In this document: in pieces, positions 53,842 to 62,630 of the stretch
Position numbering within the stretch: the stretch's first letter is position 1
Layout: each line of letters begins with the position of its first letter
DNA from: Bacteroidetes bacterium UBA4414
GTDB taxonomy: Bacteria; Bacteroidota; Bacteroidia; Chitinophagales; Chitinophagaceae
Direction of reading: 5' to 3'
NCBI GenBank assembly: GCA_002389765.1
Contig: DGQM01000025.1
Coordinates: forward strand, 38,648-102,647
Length of the DNA stretch: 64,000 nt
The notes under the pieces: model-generated
What the model saw: only the letters and a program-made list of their open reading frames with translations
Told to the model about the DNA's origin: nothing
Database searches by the model: none
Translations under genes and position numbers: made by a program

Positions 53842-53875
53842 TGTTGCAATGATTTAAGTAAGGTGAAGCAATGGA

Positions 53876-54319
53876 TTAATTTGCCCAAGGAGCAGTGCCA
53901 TCAACATTAAGACCCATGCTACGTGCTGTACCGGCAACCATTTTCATAGCGCTTTCAAGCGTGAAGCAGTTCAGATCAGCCATTTTGTCTTTAGCGATTT
54001 CTTCTACTTGTGCCCAGGTTACTTTACCTACTTTGTTGCGGTTAGATTCTTTAGAACCTTTCTGAATCTTAGCCGCTTCCATCAATTGAACGGCAGCAGG
54101 AGGAGTTTTAATTACAAACTCGAAAGATTTGTCAGCAAAAACTGTCAGGAGAACAGGTAATACTTTACCCATTTTGTCTTGTGTGCGAGCATTGAATTGC
54201 TTGCAGAATTCCATAATGTTGACACCTTTAGAACCCAGTGCTGGACCGATTGGTGGTGCCGGATTGGCTTGGCCGCCTTTACATTGCAGCTTTACATAGC
54301 CAGTGATTTCTTTAGCCAT
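53876..54319 (-). CDS. rplK: 50S ribosomal protein L11
   Basis: uL11, 147 aa, of the GTPase-associated centre. Signatures: GQANPAPPIGPALGSKGVNI, then the C-terminal GTARSMGLNVDG. First gene of rplK-rplA-rplJ-rplL. secE and nusG, usually just upstream, are absent; a TonB receptor gene lies there instead. Promoter TACCTTTG at 54417-54424. Confidence 0.97.
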   Translation of the reverse strand: MAKEITGYVKLQCKGGQANPAPPIGPALGSKGVNIMEFCKQFNARTQDKMGKVLPVLLTVFADKSFEFVIKTPPAAVQLMEAAKIQKGSKESNRNKVGKVTWAQVEEIAKDKMADLNCFTLESAMKMVAGTARSMGLNVDGTAPWAN

Positions 54320-54416
54320 TTACCTTTCTTTTTTGGTTTTAACGAATTACCGCCTTTTTCAGCGGCCTATTCTCCCAAATACCGTCATTATAAGAGCAAT
54401 ATCGAGAATTGGAGTG

Positions 54417-54424
54417 CAAAGGTA
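54417..54424 (-). promoter_or_regulatory. rplK operon -7 element
   Basis: TACCTTTG then GCACTCC on the minus strand, about 97 nt upstream of rplK, leaving a leader of ~90 nt. Confidence 0.7.
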
Positions 54425-54485
54425 AGGCTAAGGTTTGAAAATTCAAAAATAAAAATACATTTTCTTTCATGTGTGCCGGCAGGTG

Positions 54486-56498
54486 CTATTTTAAAGTGTA
54501 GCGTACACCCAGAAAACCTCTGATGCCTTGAAGGGATGCATAGTTATAGCTTGGGTCGAAGGTATAGCCCTGCGGATTATCTATTGGGTCGTTTACTTTT
54601 TTATCAAATGGGTCGTGAGCACGTAGAATAGGGTATTTGGGTACAAAATTAAAAAGGTTCTTAACACCACCATATACCTCTATTGTTTTGCCAATCTTTT
54701 TAGTGAGCTGAATATTAGCTATACAAAACCAAGGGGAGTATTCCGGGCGAAAGTCGTTGGGTAGCAGTGGTAAGCGCATTGGCCCGTTCCACTTGCCTGT
54801 AAGGTCTATTGTATAACCGCGTGGTAGTGTATAGGTAAAGGCAAAATTGCCACTCCACTTGGGTGCTTGTATCTGAACGGTTTTAAATAATCCCGTGCCT
54901 GTGTCTTCCATCTGGTATACATTCATATAGGTAATGCCTGCCATCACGCGTAGCGGGAAGCTAAAGTTCCCTTCCAGATTCAATGATATTCCTCGTGAAA
55001 TGGCATGCCCTTTCAGATTGTCATAGATGATTTTGTTGGGGTCGGTATCAAAATCCCCGTTTATCTTATTAGTGAAATAAGAATAAAATGCGGTAAGATC
55101 TACAGTTGTAAAACCTTTACCTGCAATGATTTTAGTGTTATAGTTCAGGTTGGTATTGTAAGAGCGCTCCGGGTTCAGCGCTTCTTTTATCACAACCTGT
55201 CGTGCACCTGTCAGTGCAGCATGGTCTTCGGTAAATAGATTTACGACACGGTAACCTGTGCCCACGCTTGCTCGTACAGTATTGCTTTTATCAGGTGACC
55301 ATTTATAGGCAATACGGGGAGAGTGAATATTGCCATGATTTTTGTCGTAGTCATAGCGGTAACCCAGCAGTATTTTGTGTTTCGTTGTCACAGTCCATTC
55401 GTCCTGAATAAATATGCCGGGCAGTGGGGTGACGGCCGGTGCATTTGCCTTGCCATCGGCAGACTGTGTTGCAGGGGTATTATCATCATAGATCGTATAT
55501 CTGTAGGATGCTCCTAATAACAAACTGTGCTTATCGTTTGCACGTTTATCCCAATAGGTTTGTATAAATGCCACCTGTTGATTTGCATTATAAGGGGTAG
55601 TGCCATAGTAACTATCCTGAATGTGATAGTTGTACGAGTACTGCGTCATTATTTTTTCGCGAAATGGTAACTGATACATACCTATCAGTTCTATGCGCTT
55701 GGTAGTTATGCTTTCGCCATATATGCTATCTGTGCCGCGCCATACTGGTGTCCAATTCATCTGGCCGCCCCAACGGTCTTCATAAACATATCTTGCTGCC
55801 AGCGATGCAATTTTATAATCTTTACGTAGCAGATTCATTTTATTGAATAGAGATATACGGTTTTGGAGGGTAACATCCGTAAAGCCATCCATATTGTTAT
55901 CTATAGGGTTGCTGTAATTGAAATAACTTACACCGAACATATTATTCAGCTTTCCCAATTTGAATTTGGTTGATACATCGGCATTATACTCTTGCCAGTT
56001 GGTAGCAAAAATGTCTGCACTCAGTAACGGTGCATTATTGGGGCTTCTGGTAATTACATTAATAATACCACCCATAGCCTCAGAGCCATATAATGATGAT
56101 GCCGGCCCTTTAACAACCTCTATGCGGTCTACCATACTATTAGGAATGCCATTGAGACCATATACTGTTGATAATGCACTTACAATCGGCATGCCATCAA
56201 TCAGTATCATAGTATAAGGGCCTTCCATACCATTGATATGTATATCTCCTGTATTACAGATGTTACAGTTAAGCTGTGGTTGCACGCCATTCAGCATGCC
56301 TACAGCTTCAAAAAGGCTAGGAGTAGGGTTTTTCTTGAAAAACTTTGCTGTCACAACTTCAACAGGTACCGGGCTATCCTTGCGGCTCATTTCCTTCATC
56401 GTTCCTGTCACAACAACATCACTTAGCGTGTCTTTACTGCTCTGCGCCATGCTGGTTGTACCTATTGCTAGTAATAATATCAGTATATACCATTTCAT
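54486..56498 (-). CDS. TonB-dependent outer-membrane receptor
   Basis: 670 aa from ATG 56498. Signal peptide ~1-19, no CarboxypepD regulatory domain. The plug has a Cys pair in CNICNTGDIHING (C78, C81), SRVEV-like MVDRIEVVKGPASSLYGSEAMGG and VITR, followed by a 22-strand barrel region. The barrel ends in GVRYTLK. The promoter carries a DtxR-like inverted repeat, so an iron or manganese-chelate substrate is likely. Not a SusC protein (no SusD partner). Confidence 0.88.
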   Translation of the reverse strand: MKWYILILLLAIGTTSMAQSSKDTLSDVVVTGTMKEMSRKDSPVPVEVVTAKFFKKNPTPSLFEAVGMLNGVQPQLNCNICNTGDIHINGMEGPYTMILIDGMPIVSALSTVYGLNGIPNSMVDRIEVVKGPASSLYGSEAMGGIINVITRSPNNAPLLSADIFATNWQEYNADVSTKFKLGKLNNMFGVSYFNYSNPIDNNMDGFTDVTLQNRISLFNKMNLLRKDYKIASLAARYVYEDRWGGQMNWTPVWRGTDSIYGESITTKRIELIGMYQLPFREKIMTQYSYNYHIQDSYYGTTPYNANQQVAFIQTYWDKRANDKHSLLLGASYRYTIYDDNTPATQSADGKANAPAVTPLPGIFIQDEWTVTTKHKILLGYRYDYDKNHGNIHSPRIAYKWSPDKSNTVRASVGTGYRVVNLFTEDHAALTGARQVVIKEALNPERSYNTNLNYNTKIIAGKGFTTVDLTAFYSYFTNKINGDFDTDPNKIIYDNLKGHAISRGISLNLEGNFSFPLRVMAGITYMNVYQMEDTGTGLFKTVQIQAPKWSGNFAFTYTLPRGYTIDLTGKWNGPMRLPLLPNDFRPEYSPWFCIANIQLTKKIGKTIEVYGGVKNLFNFVPKYPILRAHDPFDKKVNDPIDNPQGYTFDPSYNYASLQGIRGFLGVRYTLK

Positions 56499-56504
56499 TA
56501 GATG

Positions 56505-56535
56505 CAAATGTATAAATATTTTAGACTAATCTAAA
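56505..56535 (-). promoter_or_regulatory. TonB receptor promoter with DtxR-like box
   Basis: -7 element TACATTTG at 56505-56512; inverted repeat TTTAGACTAATCTAAA at 56520-56535, just upstream. It is near-palindromic (two mismatches at the centre) and resembles DtxR/IdeR/MntR boxes. A metal-bound repressor would cover the promoter. Confidence 0.65.
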
Positions 56536-56584
56536 TAAATTTATTTATTAATCGAATCTTGTGAATGATAATATGGTTGTTATT

Positions 56585-56669
56585 TGTTAATCAGTGGTTA
56601 ATCAGATGCAAAGGGGCGGTTAACGAAGGTTTATTATTTGAATACGTCTTTTGGGTGGGGCTACTTTCG
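56585..56669 (+). promoter_or_regulatory. Phased GTTAA promoter module A
   Basis: A 48-bp module (56585-56632) with GTTAAT at offset 2, GTTAAT at 13, GCAAAG at 24 and GTTAAC at 35: an 11-bp repeat. The -7 element TACTTTCG is at 56662-56669, after a 29-nt spacer. The same arrangement is found at 59823, 62897 and 63120. It drives the 1022-aa T9SS protein. Confidence 0.75.
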
Positions 56670-56715
56670 CATAGTATCAAAGGAAAAGATCAATTTCTCA
56701 AAACAAAACACAAGT

Positions 56716-59700
56716 ATGAAAAAGCAATTATTATTCATTATGGCTCTGTTGAGTTATGCATTTGTTGCAAATGCACAAAACTTCAACACGCCAATAACTG
56801 TAGACGACAATGGTGACGTTGGTCAGGCTACTCAGTTAAATATCGTAAGCGGGAATCCTGCAATGTCGTATTACGATGTTACAAATCAGGATTTGATGTA
56901 TGTGCGTGCTAATGACGTTAACGGTACATCTTGGGGTACACCTGTTAGGGTTGTTTCAGCCAACAGTGTCGCAGCATGGAACTCGCTAACAATGGTAAAC
57001 GGTTATCCTGCAATTTGCTTTTACGATGCTACAGACAAAGACCTTAAGTATATAAGAGCAACTAACGCCAACGGTACAGCTTGGGGTAGTGTTCAAACGT
57101 TAGTATCCTCAGGTGATGTTGGTAGGAACTGTTTTATGATGATTGTAAACAGTTATCCGGCTATATGCTATTACGATTTAACAAATGGAGATTTGGAGTA
57201 TATACGCGCCAATGACGTGAATGGTAGCACTTGGGGTAGTCCCGTTGTGGTATCATCATCTAATGATGTTGGTAAATGGGGGGTAATAGCTATCGTTAAT
57301 GGCTACCCGGCTATATCTTTTTATGACCTCACAAACGGAGACTTAAAGTATGTTCGCGCCAACGATGCTTCAGGTTCTACTTGGGGTTCTGCTATCACAG
57401 TACAGTCATCAGGAGATATTGGTCAGTATTCAAATCTTATAGTTACCAATGGAATGCCAGCTATATCTTATTACGATGTAACAAATGGTGACCTGAAGTT
57501 TGTACGAGCTACAAATACTAATGGTACTACTTGGGGTACACCGGTTACTGTAACATCAAATGGTGATGTAGGTAAATATAGCTCTATGCCTTTGCTGTTT
57601 GGTTATCCTACGATTGTATATTATGATGTTACTAATCAGAAAGTTGGTTTTGTACGTGCATCTGATGTGAATGGTGCTACATGGGCAGCACCTTTGCTGC
57701 CAGATATGGCTACTAATAATGGTATATATGTACCTAATATTTGCGGTGTTAATGGATATCCCGCGATATCATATTATGATGCAACCAATGGCTCATTGAA
57801 GTATATGCAACTTTGTAATACTTGGACAGGTGGTACAAGTACAGATTGGGCAACATCTTCAAACTGGGCTTTCGGTAGTACTCCAACTACTATAGAGCCA
57901 ATTTTGATACCAAACGTAACAAATGATCCTGTAGTGTCTTCAAGCGTAACAGTTGGTAAGATGATTATGCAATCAGGTTCTAATATTACACTGAATGGTT
58001 CTTCAGTTACTTTCACACAATCTGGTACACTTTCAAACAGTGGTAATATCACTGTTGGCTCAGGTACATTGTCTTTAGGTGGTGCTTGTAGTGGTACAGG
58101 TACTATTAGCGGTACAAGCAGTTCCAAACTTACAGTAACTGCTGCAGTTGGTACCTTGTACTTCAACAGTAGTGCTAATACATTTGGTACAGTATCATTG
58201 AGCAGTACCGGTACTGCAACACTGGGTAATGCATTGAATATAGATGCTACAGGTGTATTGACAGTAAACAGCGGTGGCGTACTAACATCAAATGGCAACC
58301 TTACACTGAAATCAACAGCTTCGGGCACAGCTCGTGTAGCACAGGGTTCAAGCTCGGGCAACTATATTGTAGGTAATGTAAATACAGAAACATATATACC
58401 TGGCGGTCGCAGAGCATTTCGTTTTGTATGTCATCCATTCTCTAGCGCCATTGGTTTAAGCCAATTGACAGACGATATTGATATTACTGGTAATGGTGGC
58501 GGTCTTAATGGCTTCGATTATCAACCGGGTAACCCTGCTTCTGCGTTTTGGTACAATCCGCTAACAGGTAATGGTTCTACCGTTAATGACATTGGTTGGA
58601 CTGCATTTACTCATACTAATGGTACTGGTACAAATGCCTGGGATAAATGTGAAGCTGCTCGTATACTTATGCGTGGCTCTAAGGGGCAGGGGTTATATGC
58701 AGGTACATACACACCCAATGCTGTAACGCTTGATATGACCGGTCCTTTAAATCAAGGTGATGTTACTATTAATCTAACTAAAGGTTCTAATACACCATTT
58801 GTATTGATTGGGAATCCGTTTATGAGTCCTATCAATGTGCTGTTAACTACACGTACAAGTGTTGGTGCAAATATTATTGTTTGGGATGCGAACCAAGGCA
58901 CACGTGGTGCGTATAACAGTATTCCTTTGCTGAGCAGCATCATAGTGCCTGCAGGTGCTTCTTTTGTAACTACAGTACTTACTAATGGTACGATGACATT
59001 CCCTGAGTCTTGTAAAACTTCGGCAACAGCACTTGGCTTATTAAAGACTACTGAAGCTAAGCCTATACAAGTAGAACTGAAGATGATGGATAGTACGATA
59101 TTCTGGGATAGGTTACTGGTTTTATTCAATGATACCACTAAGTCTAAATTCGATTTCAGAGACTGTCTGAAAATGGCAAACCCGGATATTAGCATATATA
59201 CATTCAGCGATGAAGACTCTGTGTTGTCTATAGACTGTCGTAAGCATGTAGACAGCCAAGTAATACGTATGGGTATGTATGTGCCAACAGCTAAAAAATA
59301 CAGATTGGTATTGGGTGAATACAATATGGTTCTTGGTACAAGAATTTATCTCCGTGATAAATACCTGAACGTAAAAGAAGAAATAACTCCGGGTTTTGAA
59401 TATTGGTTTGATATAACAAGTGATCCTGCAACACAAGGCGACAATCGTTTTGAGCTTGTTATGGAAGGTAAGCCTACTAAAACAGGTAATCCTACAACCA
59501 ATGTTAAGAATATAGCTAACAGCGAAACTACAGAACAGGCTAAAGGATTCGAAGTATCAATAGTGCCAAACCCCGCACAGTCTGTTGCTAAGTTGAAGTA
59601 TAAAGGAGATAGTGCAAAAGAACTGCACATTACTATTACCAATATGGTGGGTGCTGTAGTTGCCGGTTTCGATGCAAAAGGAGCAGAAATAAGCCTACCT

Positions 59701-59784
59701 GTACAGAACTTACAAGCAGGTATGTATATGGTTGAAGTGAACAACGGCAAAGAAACAGTAGTAGAAAAGCTTATTAAACAATAA
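56716..59784 (+). CDS. 1022-aa T9SS surface protein with seven propeller-like repeats
   Basis: Signal peptide ~1-21, ATG 56716 (a TTG at 56638 is rejected: the signal peptide begins at MKKQLLF). Residues ~25-370 hold seven copies of a ~46-residue repeat: the core Y-Y/F-D-x-T-N-G-D-L-K-Y-V-R-A, then N-G-T-x-W-G. This suggests a seven-bladed beta-propeller. A Gly/Ser/Thr-rich beta region follows (~390-610), then further beta domains, and finally a T9SS type A domain (VPNPAQSV onward). Predicted surface adhesin or sensor. It lies just upstream of the PID-CTERM genes and shares their promoter module. Confidence 0.88.
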   Translation: MKKQLLFIMALLSYAFVANAQNFNTPITVDDNGDVGQATQLNIVSGNPAMSYYDVTNQDLMYVRANDVNGTSWGTPVRVVSANSVAAWNSLTMVNGYPAICFYDATDKDLKYIRATNANGTAWGSVQTLVSSGDVGRNCFMMIVNSYPAICYYDLTNGDLEYIRANDVNGSTWGSPVVVSSSNDVGKWGVIAIVNGYPAISFYDLTNGDLKYVRANDASGSTWGSAITVQSSGDIGQYSNLIVTNGMPAISYYDVTNGDLKFVRATNTNGTTWGTPVTVTSNGDVGKYSSMPLLFGYPTIVYYDVTNQKVGFVRASDVNGATWAAPLLPDMATNNGIYVPNICGVNGYPAISYYDATNGSLKYMQLCNTWTGGTSTDWATSSNWAFGSTPTTIEPILIPNVTNDPVVSSSVTVGKMIMQSGSNITLNGSSVTFTQSGTLSNSGNITVGSGTLSLGGACSGTGTISGTSSSKLTVTAAVGTLYFNSSANTFGTVSLSSTGTATLGNALNIDATGVLTVNSGGVLTSNGNLTLKSTASGTARVAQGSSSGNYIVGNVNTETYIPGGRRAFRFVCHPFSSAIGLSQLTDDIDITGNGGGLNGFDYQPGNPASAFWYNPLTGNGSTVNDIGWTAFTHTNGTGTNAWDKCEAARILMRGSKGQGLYAGTYTPNAVTLDMTGPLNQGDVTINLTKGSNTPFVLIGNPFMSPINVLLTTRTSVGANIIVWDANQGTRGAYNSIPLLSSIIVPAGASFVTTVLTNGTMTFPESCKTSATALGLLKTTEAKPIQVELKMMDSTIFWDRLLVLFNDTTKSKFDFRDCLKMANPDISIYTFSDEDSVLSIDCRKHVDSQVIRMGMYVPTAKKYRLVLGEYNMVLGTRIYLRDKYLNVKEEITPGFEYWFDITSDPATQGDNRFELVMEGKPTKTGNPTTNVKNIANSETTEQAKGFEVSIVPNPAQSVAKLKYKGDSAKELHITITNMVGAVVAGFDAKGAEISLPVQNLQAGMYMVEVNNGKETVVEKLIKQ

Positions 59785-59822
59785 TAAGCATAGCAGGAGA
59801 GGGCAGCGTTTGTGTCTTCTCT

Positions 59823-59907
59823 TGTTAATACTTTAATAAGCAGATGTAAAGGCTTGGTTAACGAGGGTTTGAATTTAGGTTGATGGAATAACCGGATAGT
59901 ACCTTTA
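59823..59907 (+). promoter_or_regulatory. Phased GTTAA promoter module B
   Basis: Module 59823-59870 with GTTAAT, a weaker second site, GTAAAG and GTTAAC at 11-bp phase. A CAGATGTAAAGG block matches module A. 29-nt spacer, then -7 TACCTTTA at 59900-59907. Drives PID-CTERM-like gene 1. Confidence 0.75.
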
Positions 59908-59950
59908 CAACATCAAAATGAGATTGAAAAAGAGAACAAAAAAATTAAAC

Positions 59951-60148
59951 ATGAAAAAGTTATTGTCAATATTTACCCTGTCTGTGTGTATGATGGTTGT
60001 GAGTACCGAAGCATTTGCATTCGGTCCTGGTTTCGATCCGGATGTACCTCCGTATGCAGCACCTATAGATGAAGGTTTAGGTATACTTGCTGTAATCGGT
60101 CTGGCATACGGTGCATGGGCTTTTAAAAAGCGTGAAGCAAGCGCATAA
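59951..60148 (+). CDS. PID-CTERM-like small sorting-domain protein 1
   Basis: 65 aa from ATG 59951 (ATG 59918 would be within ~10 nt of the -7 element and adds a charged stretch before the signal peptide). Signal peptide ~1-23, a short spacer with FGPGFDPDVPPYAA, then the sorting signal: PIDEG at 38-42, a hydrophobic helix (LGILAVIGLAYGAWAF) and a basic tail (KKREASA). Proline-Ile-Asp plus helix plus Lys/Arg is the pattern of PID-CTERM exosortase targets in Bacteroidota (my recollection of the family). The mature peptide is about 15-17 residues. Confidence 0.78.
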   Translation: MKKLLSIFTLSVCMMVVSTEAFAFGPGFDPDVPPYAAPIDEGLGILAVIGLAYGAWAFKKREASA

Positions 60149-60177
60149 ACTACTAAAGCAAAAAGAAATTAATAATA

Positions 60178-60209
60178 CCCCTGCTCTGATAAGAGTAGGG
60201 GATTTTTTT
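60178..60209 (+). terminator. Terminator of PID-CTERM-like gene 1
   Basis: Stem CCCCTGCTCT/AGAGTAGGGG (one G-T pair), then ATTTTTTTG. Confidence 0.85.
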
Positions 60210-60335
60210 GTGCATCAGATTCTGTATATAGTCTGTAAACAACCACATTGATAATAGTATCTACTCTGTTGACCTTGTCGATTAAGTAAGTAATGATAAG
60301 TAAGGTAATAATGAGCTGGATGAGTGCAAACAATA

Positions 60336-60361
60336 AAAGCCGTCCTGGAAAGGACGGCTTT
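60336..60361 (-). terminator. Terminator of rpsL-rpsG
   Basis: Perfect 11-bp stem AAAGCCGTCCT/AGGACGGCTTT, 4-nt loop, 23 nt past the rpsG stop. It shows that fusA is not part of this transcript. Confidence 0.8.
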
Positions 60362-60384
60362 GTTGGTATAGTAAGTGTCTTAAA

Positions 60385-60852
60385 TTATACTTTAAAGTGG
60401 CTGAATGCTTTGTTAGCTTCTGCCATGCGGTGTGTATCTTCTTTCTTTTTGAAAGCACCACCTTCACCTTTAGCTGCAGCAACGATTTCGTTAGCCAGTT
60501 TATCAGCTATCGTTTTACCGTTACGTTCGCGGCTATAGCGAATGAGCCATTTCATGCTCAGCGATATTTTACGATCCGGACGAACCTCTGTAGGTATCTG
60601 GAAAGTGGCACCACCAATACGGCGGCTACGTACCTCTACAGCTGGTGTTACGTTAGTCAGAGCGCGTTTCCACACTTCATAACCATCTTCACTTGTCATT
60701 TGGCTAACTTTATCCAGTGCATTGTAGAATGCATTCAAAACTACAGTTTTGTTACCACCCCACATAAGGCAGTTTACAAAACGTGTAACGTTTTTATCGT
60801 TGAATTTTGGATCCGGTGCTAAAGGGAGCTTTTTCGCTTGTGCCTTCCTCAT
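60385..60852 (-). CDS. rpsG: 30S ribosomal protein S7
   Basis: uS7, 155 aa, nucleates the 3' domain of 16S rRNA. Signatures: VEVRSRRIGGATFQIPTEVRPDR and a C-terminal KKEDTHRMAEANKAFSHFKV-type helix. Second gene after rpsL, with fusA missing downstream. A minus-strand terminator follows. Confidence 0.97.
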   Translation of the reverse strand: MRKAQAKKLPLAPDPKFNDKNVTRFVNCLMWGGNKTVVLNAFYNALDKVSQMTSEDGYEVWKRALTNVTPAVEVRSRRIGGATFQIPTEVRPDRKISLSMKWLIRYSRERNGKTIADKLANEIVAAAKGEGGAFKKKEDTHRMAEANKAFSHFKV

Positions 60853-60883
60853 CGTTTATGATTGGCTTTAATTATATTAAATA

Positions 60884-61264
60884 TTATTTTTTAGCTTTTT
60901 CTTTCTTAGTACCGTATTTAGAGCGGCTTTGTTTACGGTCTTTTACACCCGCAGTATCAAGCGCGCCACGTACTATATGGTAACGTACACCCGGAAGATC
61001 CTTAACACGACCACCGCGAATAAGCACGATAGAGTGCTCTTGCAGGTTGTGACCTTCACCTGGGATGTATGCGATAACCTCTACTTTGTTTGTTAAGCGA
61101 ACTTTCGCTACTTTACGCAAAGCTGAGTTTGGTTTCTTTGGAGTTGTTGTGTACACACGAGTACATACACCGCGACGCTGAGGACAAGCATCCAAAGCGC
61201 GAGACTTTGACTTGGTGCGGATCTGTGTACGACCTTTACGAACTAATTGTTGAATAGTAGGCAT
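60884..61264 (-). CDS. rpsL: 30S ribosomal protein S12
   Basis: uS12, 126 aa, at the decoding centre. MPTIQQLVRKGR, then TPKKPNSALRKVAKVRL, the GEGHNLQEHSIVLIRGGRVKDLPGVRYH region (residues ~75-100, including the streptomycin-target Lys/Pro positions) and the C-terminal KYGTKK. Starts the rpsL-rpsG operon; promoter at 61299-61306. Confidence 0.98.
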   Translation of the reverse strand: MPTIQQLVRKGRTQIRTKSKSRALDACPQRRGVCTRVYTTTPKKPNSALRKVAKVRLTNKVEVIAYIPGEGHNLQEHSIVLIRGGRVKDLPGVRYHIVRGALDTAGVKDRKQSRSKYGTKKEKAKK

Positions 61265-61298
61265 TATCTATACCGTTAATATTATTTTTAAAGGACTG

Positions 61299-61306
61299 CA
61301 AAGGTA
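61299..61306 (-). promoter_or_regulatory. rpsL operon -7 element
   Basis: TACCTTTG followed by GCAGTCC on the minus strand, as at rpsT and rpmB. Confidence 0.75.
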
Positions 61307-61348
61307 ATATATTTTAGAATACCAACAAAAAAACTCAGAATTATTTAT

Positions 61349-61741
61349 TCATCTATTTTGCTGGCTCTTTACCACCTTGTTTATTATATATAACATACCG
61401 TATGGAAGCGGGCTGGTAAAGAATAAACGAAGACGGCTTATCTGGTCAAGAAACCCGATTCCGAATATGTTAGTTTTCCATTGAATAAGCCCAACAGCCA
61501 TAATTATTATCAATGTTGTGACATAGGTCACTAACCATAGCTTTTGTATCCATGAGATACCATAGGCTTTCCAACCCAGATAACCTATAGGGGTAATAAT
61601 TGCTAAAAGGCCTAAATGGCCTATTTGTCTTTTGATAGGGGATAGTTGCTGGGCATGACCTTCTGTAAAGTATTGATAATCGAGCCAACACAATGTTGTT
61701 ACCACGATGAATATCAACCAGAATATACCATTACTACGCAT
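61349..61741 (-). CDS. Small membrane protein linked to the exosortase
   Basis: 130 aa, four hydrophobic segments (~5-20, 42-60, 66-90, 108-122). The C-terminal RLRLFFTSPLPYGMLYI recalls exosortase-associated membrane proteins of Bacteroidota (the XrtF-associated type); the match is by pattern only. Its ATG (61741) overlaps the stop of the exosortase gene by 8 nt, so translation is coupled. Expected to work as a partner of the exosortase. Confidence 0.6.
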   Translation of the reverse strand: MRSNGIFWLIFIVVTTLCWLDYQYFTEGHAQQLSPIKRQIGHLGLLAIITPIGYLGWKAYGISWIQKLWLVTYVTTLIIIMAVGLIQWKTNIFGIGFLDQISRLRLFFTSPLPYGMLYIINKVVKSQQNR

Positions 61742-62270
61742 GCTTTATAGTTGACTTTTTAGTGTATAAAACCCAGCCGTAGAATACCACAGCATAGATT
61801 ACCAGCTTGAAGGCGTAATGGTGTGCAAAGTCTGTAAGATCATTGTGGTTGATATACATAACAGCCAATGCAGCACAGCGAATAACATTTAATATATAGA
61901 TAGCAAGAAAGCCAACTATACTGTAAACGAGTATTTTTTTGAAACTGGAAGGGAAGCACAGCATGAAGCCAATGTATAATGCTGCCAACTCTAGACCATT
62001 ACATTGATGGCCAATACTAACAGAAGCTACACCATCTATATATACAACAGTACCCAGTTGTGTAATATTTGGGTAAAACAAAGACAGCATGATAGCAGTA
62101 CCTTCCTGAACCAGTTTGCTCAACTGGTTGTCCGGTATGCCTGATGGCCCTAAAACAAACTTGTACAACAGTGTCCACCCTAATATCAATAGCACACCAC
62201 GTATAATGATGGGTCTGATATTGGCAGGCAATATCTTATTGATTGTTTTAGGGGTATTTGTTTCTGTCAT
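61734..62270 (-). CDS. Exosortase family protein (XrtX-like)
   Basis: 178 aa from ATG 62270 (a TTG frame upstream lies in the preceding gene). About five membrane helices. The transpeptidase triad of the archaeosortase/exosortase family is visible: Cys C90 in GHQCNGLELAALYIGF, Arg R131 in NVIRCAALAV, and His H150/H151 in DFAHHYAFK. It should cut PID-CTERM-like signals and move the protein to the cell surface. Order on the minus strand: PID-CTERM-like gene 2, then this gene, then the small partner. The nearest upstream gene ends 25 nt away. Confidence 0.85.
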   Translation of the reverse strand: MTETNTPKTINKILPANIRPIIIRGVLLILGWTLLYKFVLGPSGIPDNQLSKLVQEGTAIMLSLFYPNITQLGTVVYIDGVASVSIGHQCNGLELAALYIGFMLCFPSSFKKILVYSIVGFLAIYILNVIRCAALAVMYINHNDLTDFAHHYAFKLVIYAVVFYGWVLYTKKSTIKHA

Positions 62271-62295
62271 TTTCTCTTTTCCTCGTATATGAAAT

Positions 62296-62523
62296 TTACT
62301 TGTCTTTTTTGTTATCCCTGAACCTCTTGACACCCAAGCCTGCAGCACCTGCTATCAACATGATAGCAGCACCTTCCAGAGGAACAGCGTAACCGCCACC
62401 GCCGCAGTTGCAGCTGCCACTATAGTTGGAGCCACACCAAACGGTGTGTGCAAAAGTGCTCAATGGCAGCGCAATAAAGGCCGCTAGCATTGTTACTTTA
62501 GCCACATTCGCAATTCTTTTCAT
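62296..62523 (-). CDS. PID-CTERM-like small protein 2
   Basis: 75 aa from ATG 62523. Signal peptide ~1-25 (cut after FA). Mature part HTVWCGSNYSGSCNCGGGGYAV with three Cys, then PLEGA, a helix (AIMLIAGAAGLGV) and the basic tail KRFRDNKKDK. The PLEG variant of PID is followed by the same helix and tail as in genes 1 and 3. It is the first gene of the exosortase operon, so enzyme and substrate are made together. Confidence 0.8.
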   Translation of the reverse strand: MKRIANVAKVTMLAAFIALPLSTFAHTVWCGSNYSGSCNCGGGGYAVPLEGAAIMLIAGAAGLGVKRFRDNKKDK

Positions 62524-62630
62524 ACAGAGTAGTTTTTTATTTTTCGAAAAAATAGACGGCAAATATCCGATTTTGTTGTATATCAGACAACTTTAGTATT
62601 CATGGTCAATCCCGAAAAAGAAATCTTTTT

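Noticed and set aside
57774..58361. 195-aa minus-strand ORF within the large T9SS gene
   Set aside because: Antisense to low-complexity Thr/Ser/Gly codons, which leave the opposite frame open by composition.
62431..62581. A copy of the phased GTTAA module upstream of PID-CTERM-like gene 2
   Set aside because: A GATATTTG element is present, but the half-sites at the expected positions are too weak (only GGATTGAC) to claim the module.
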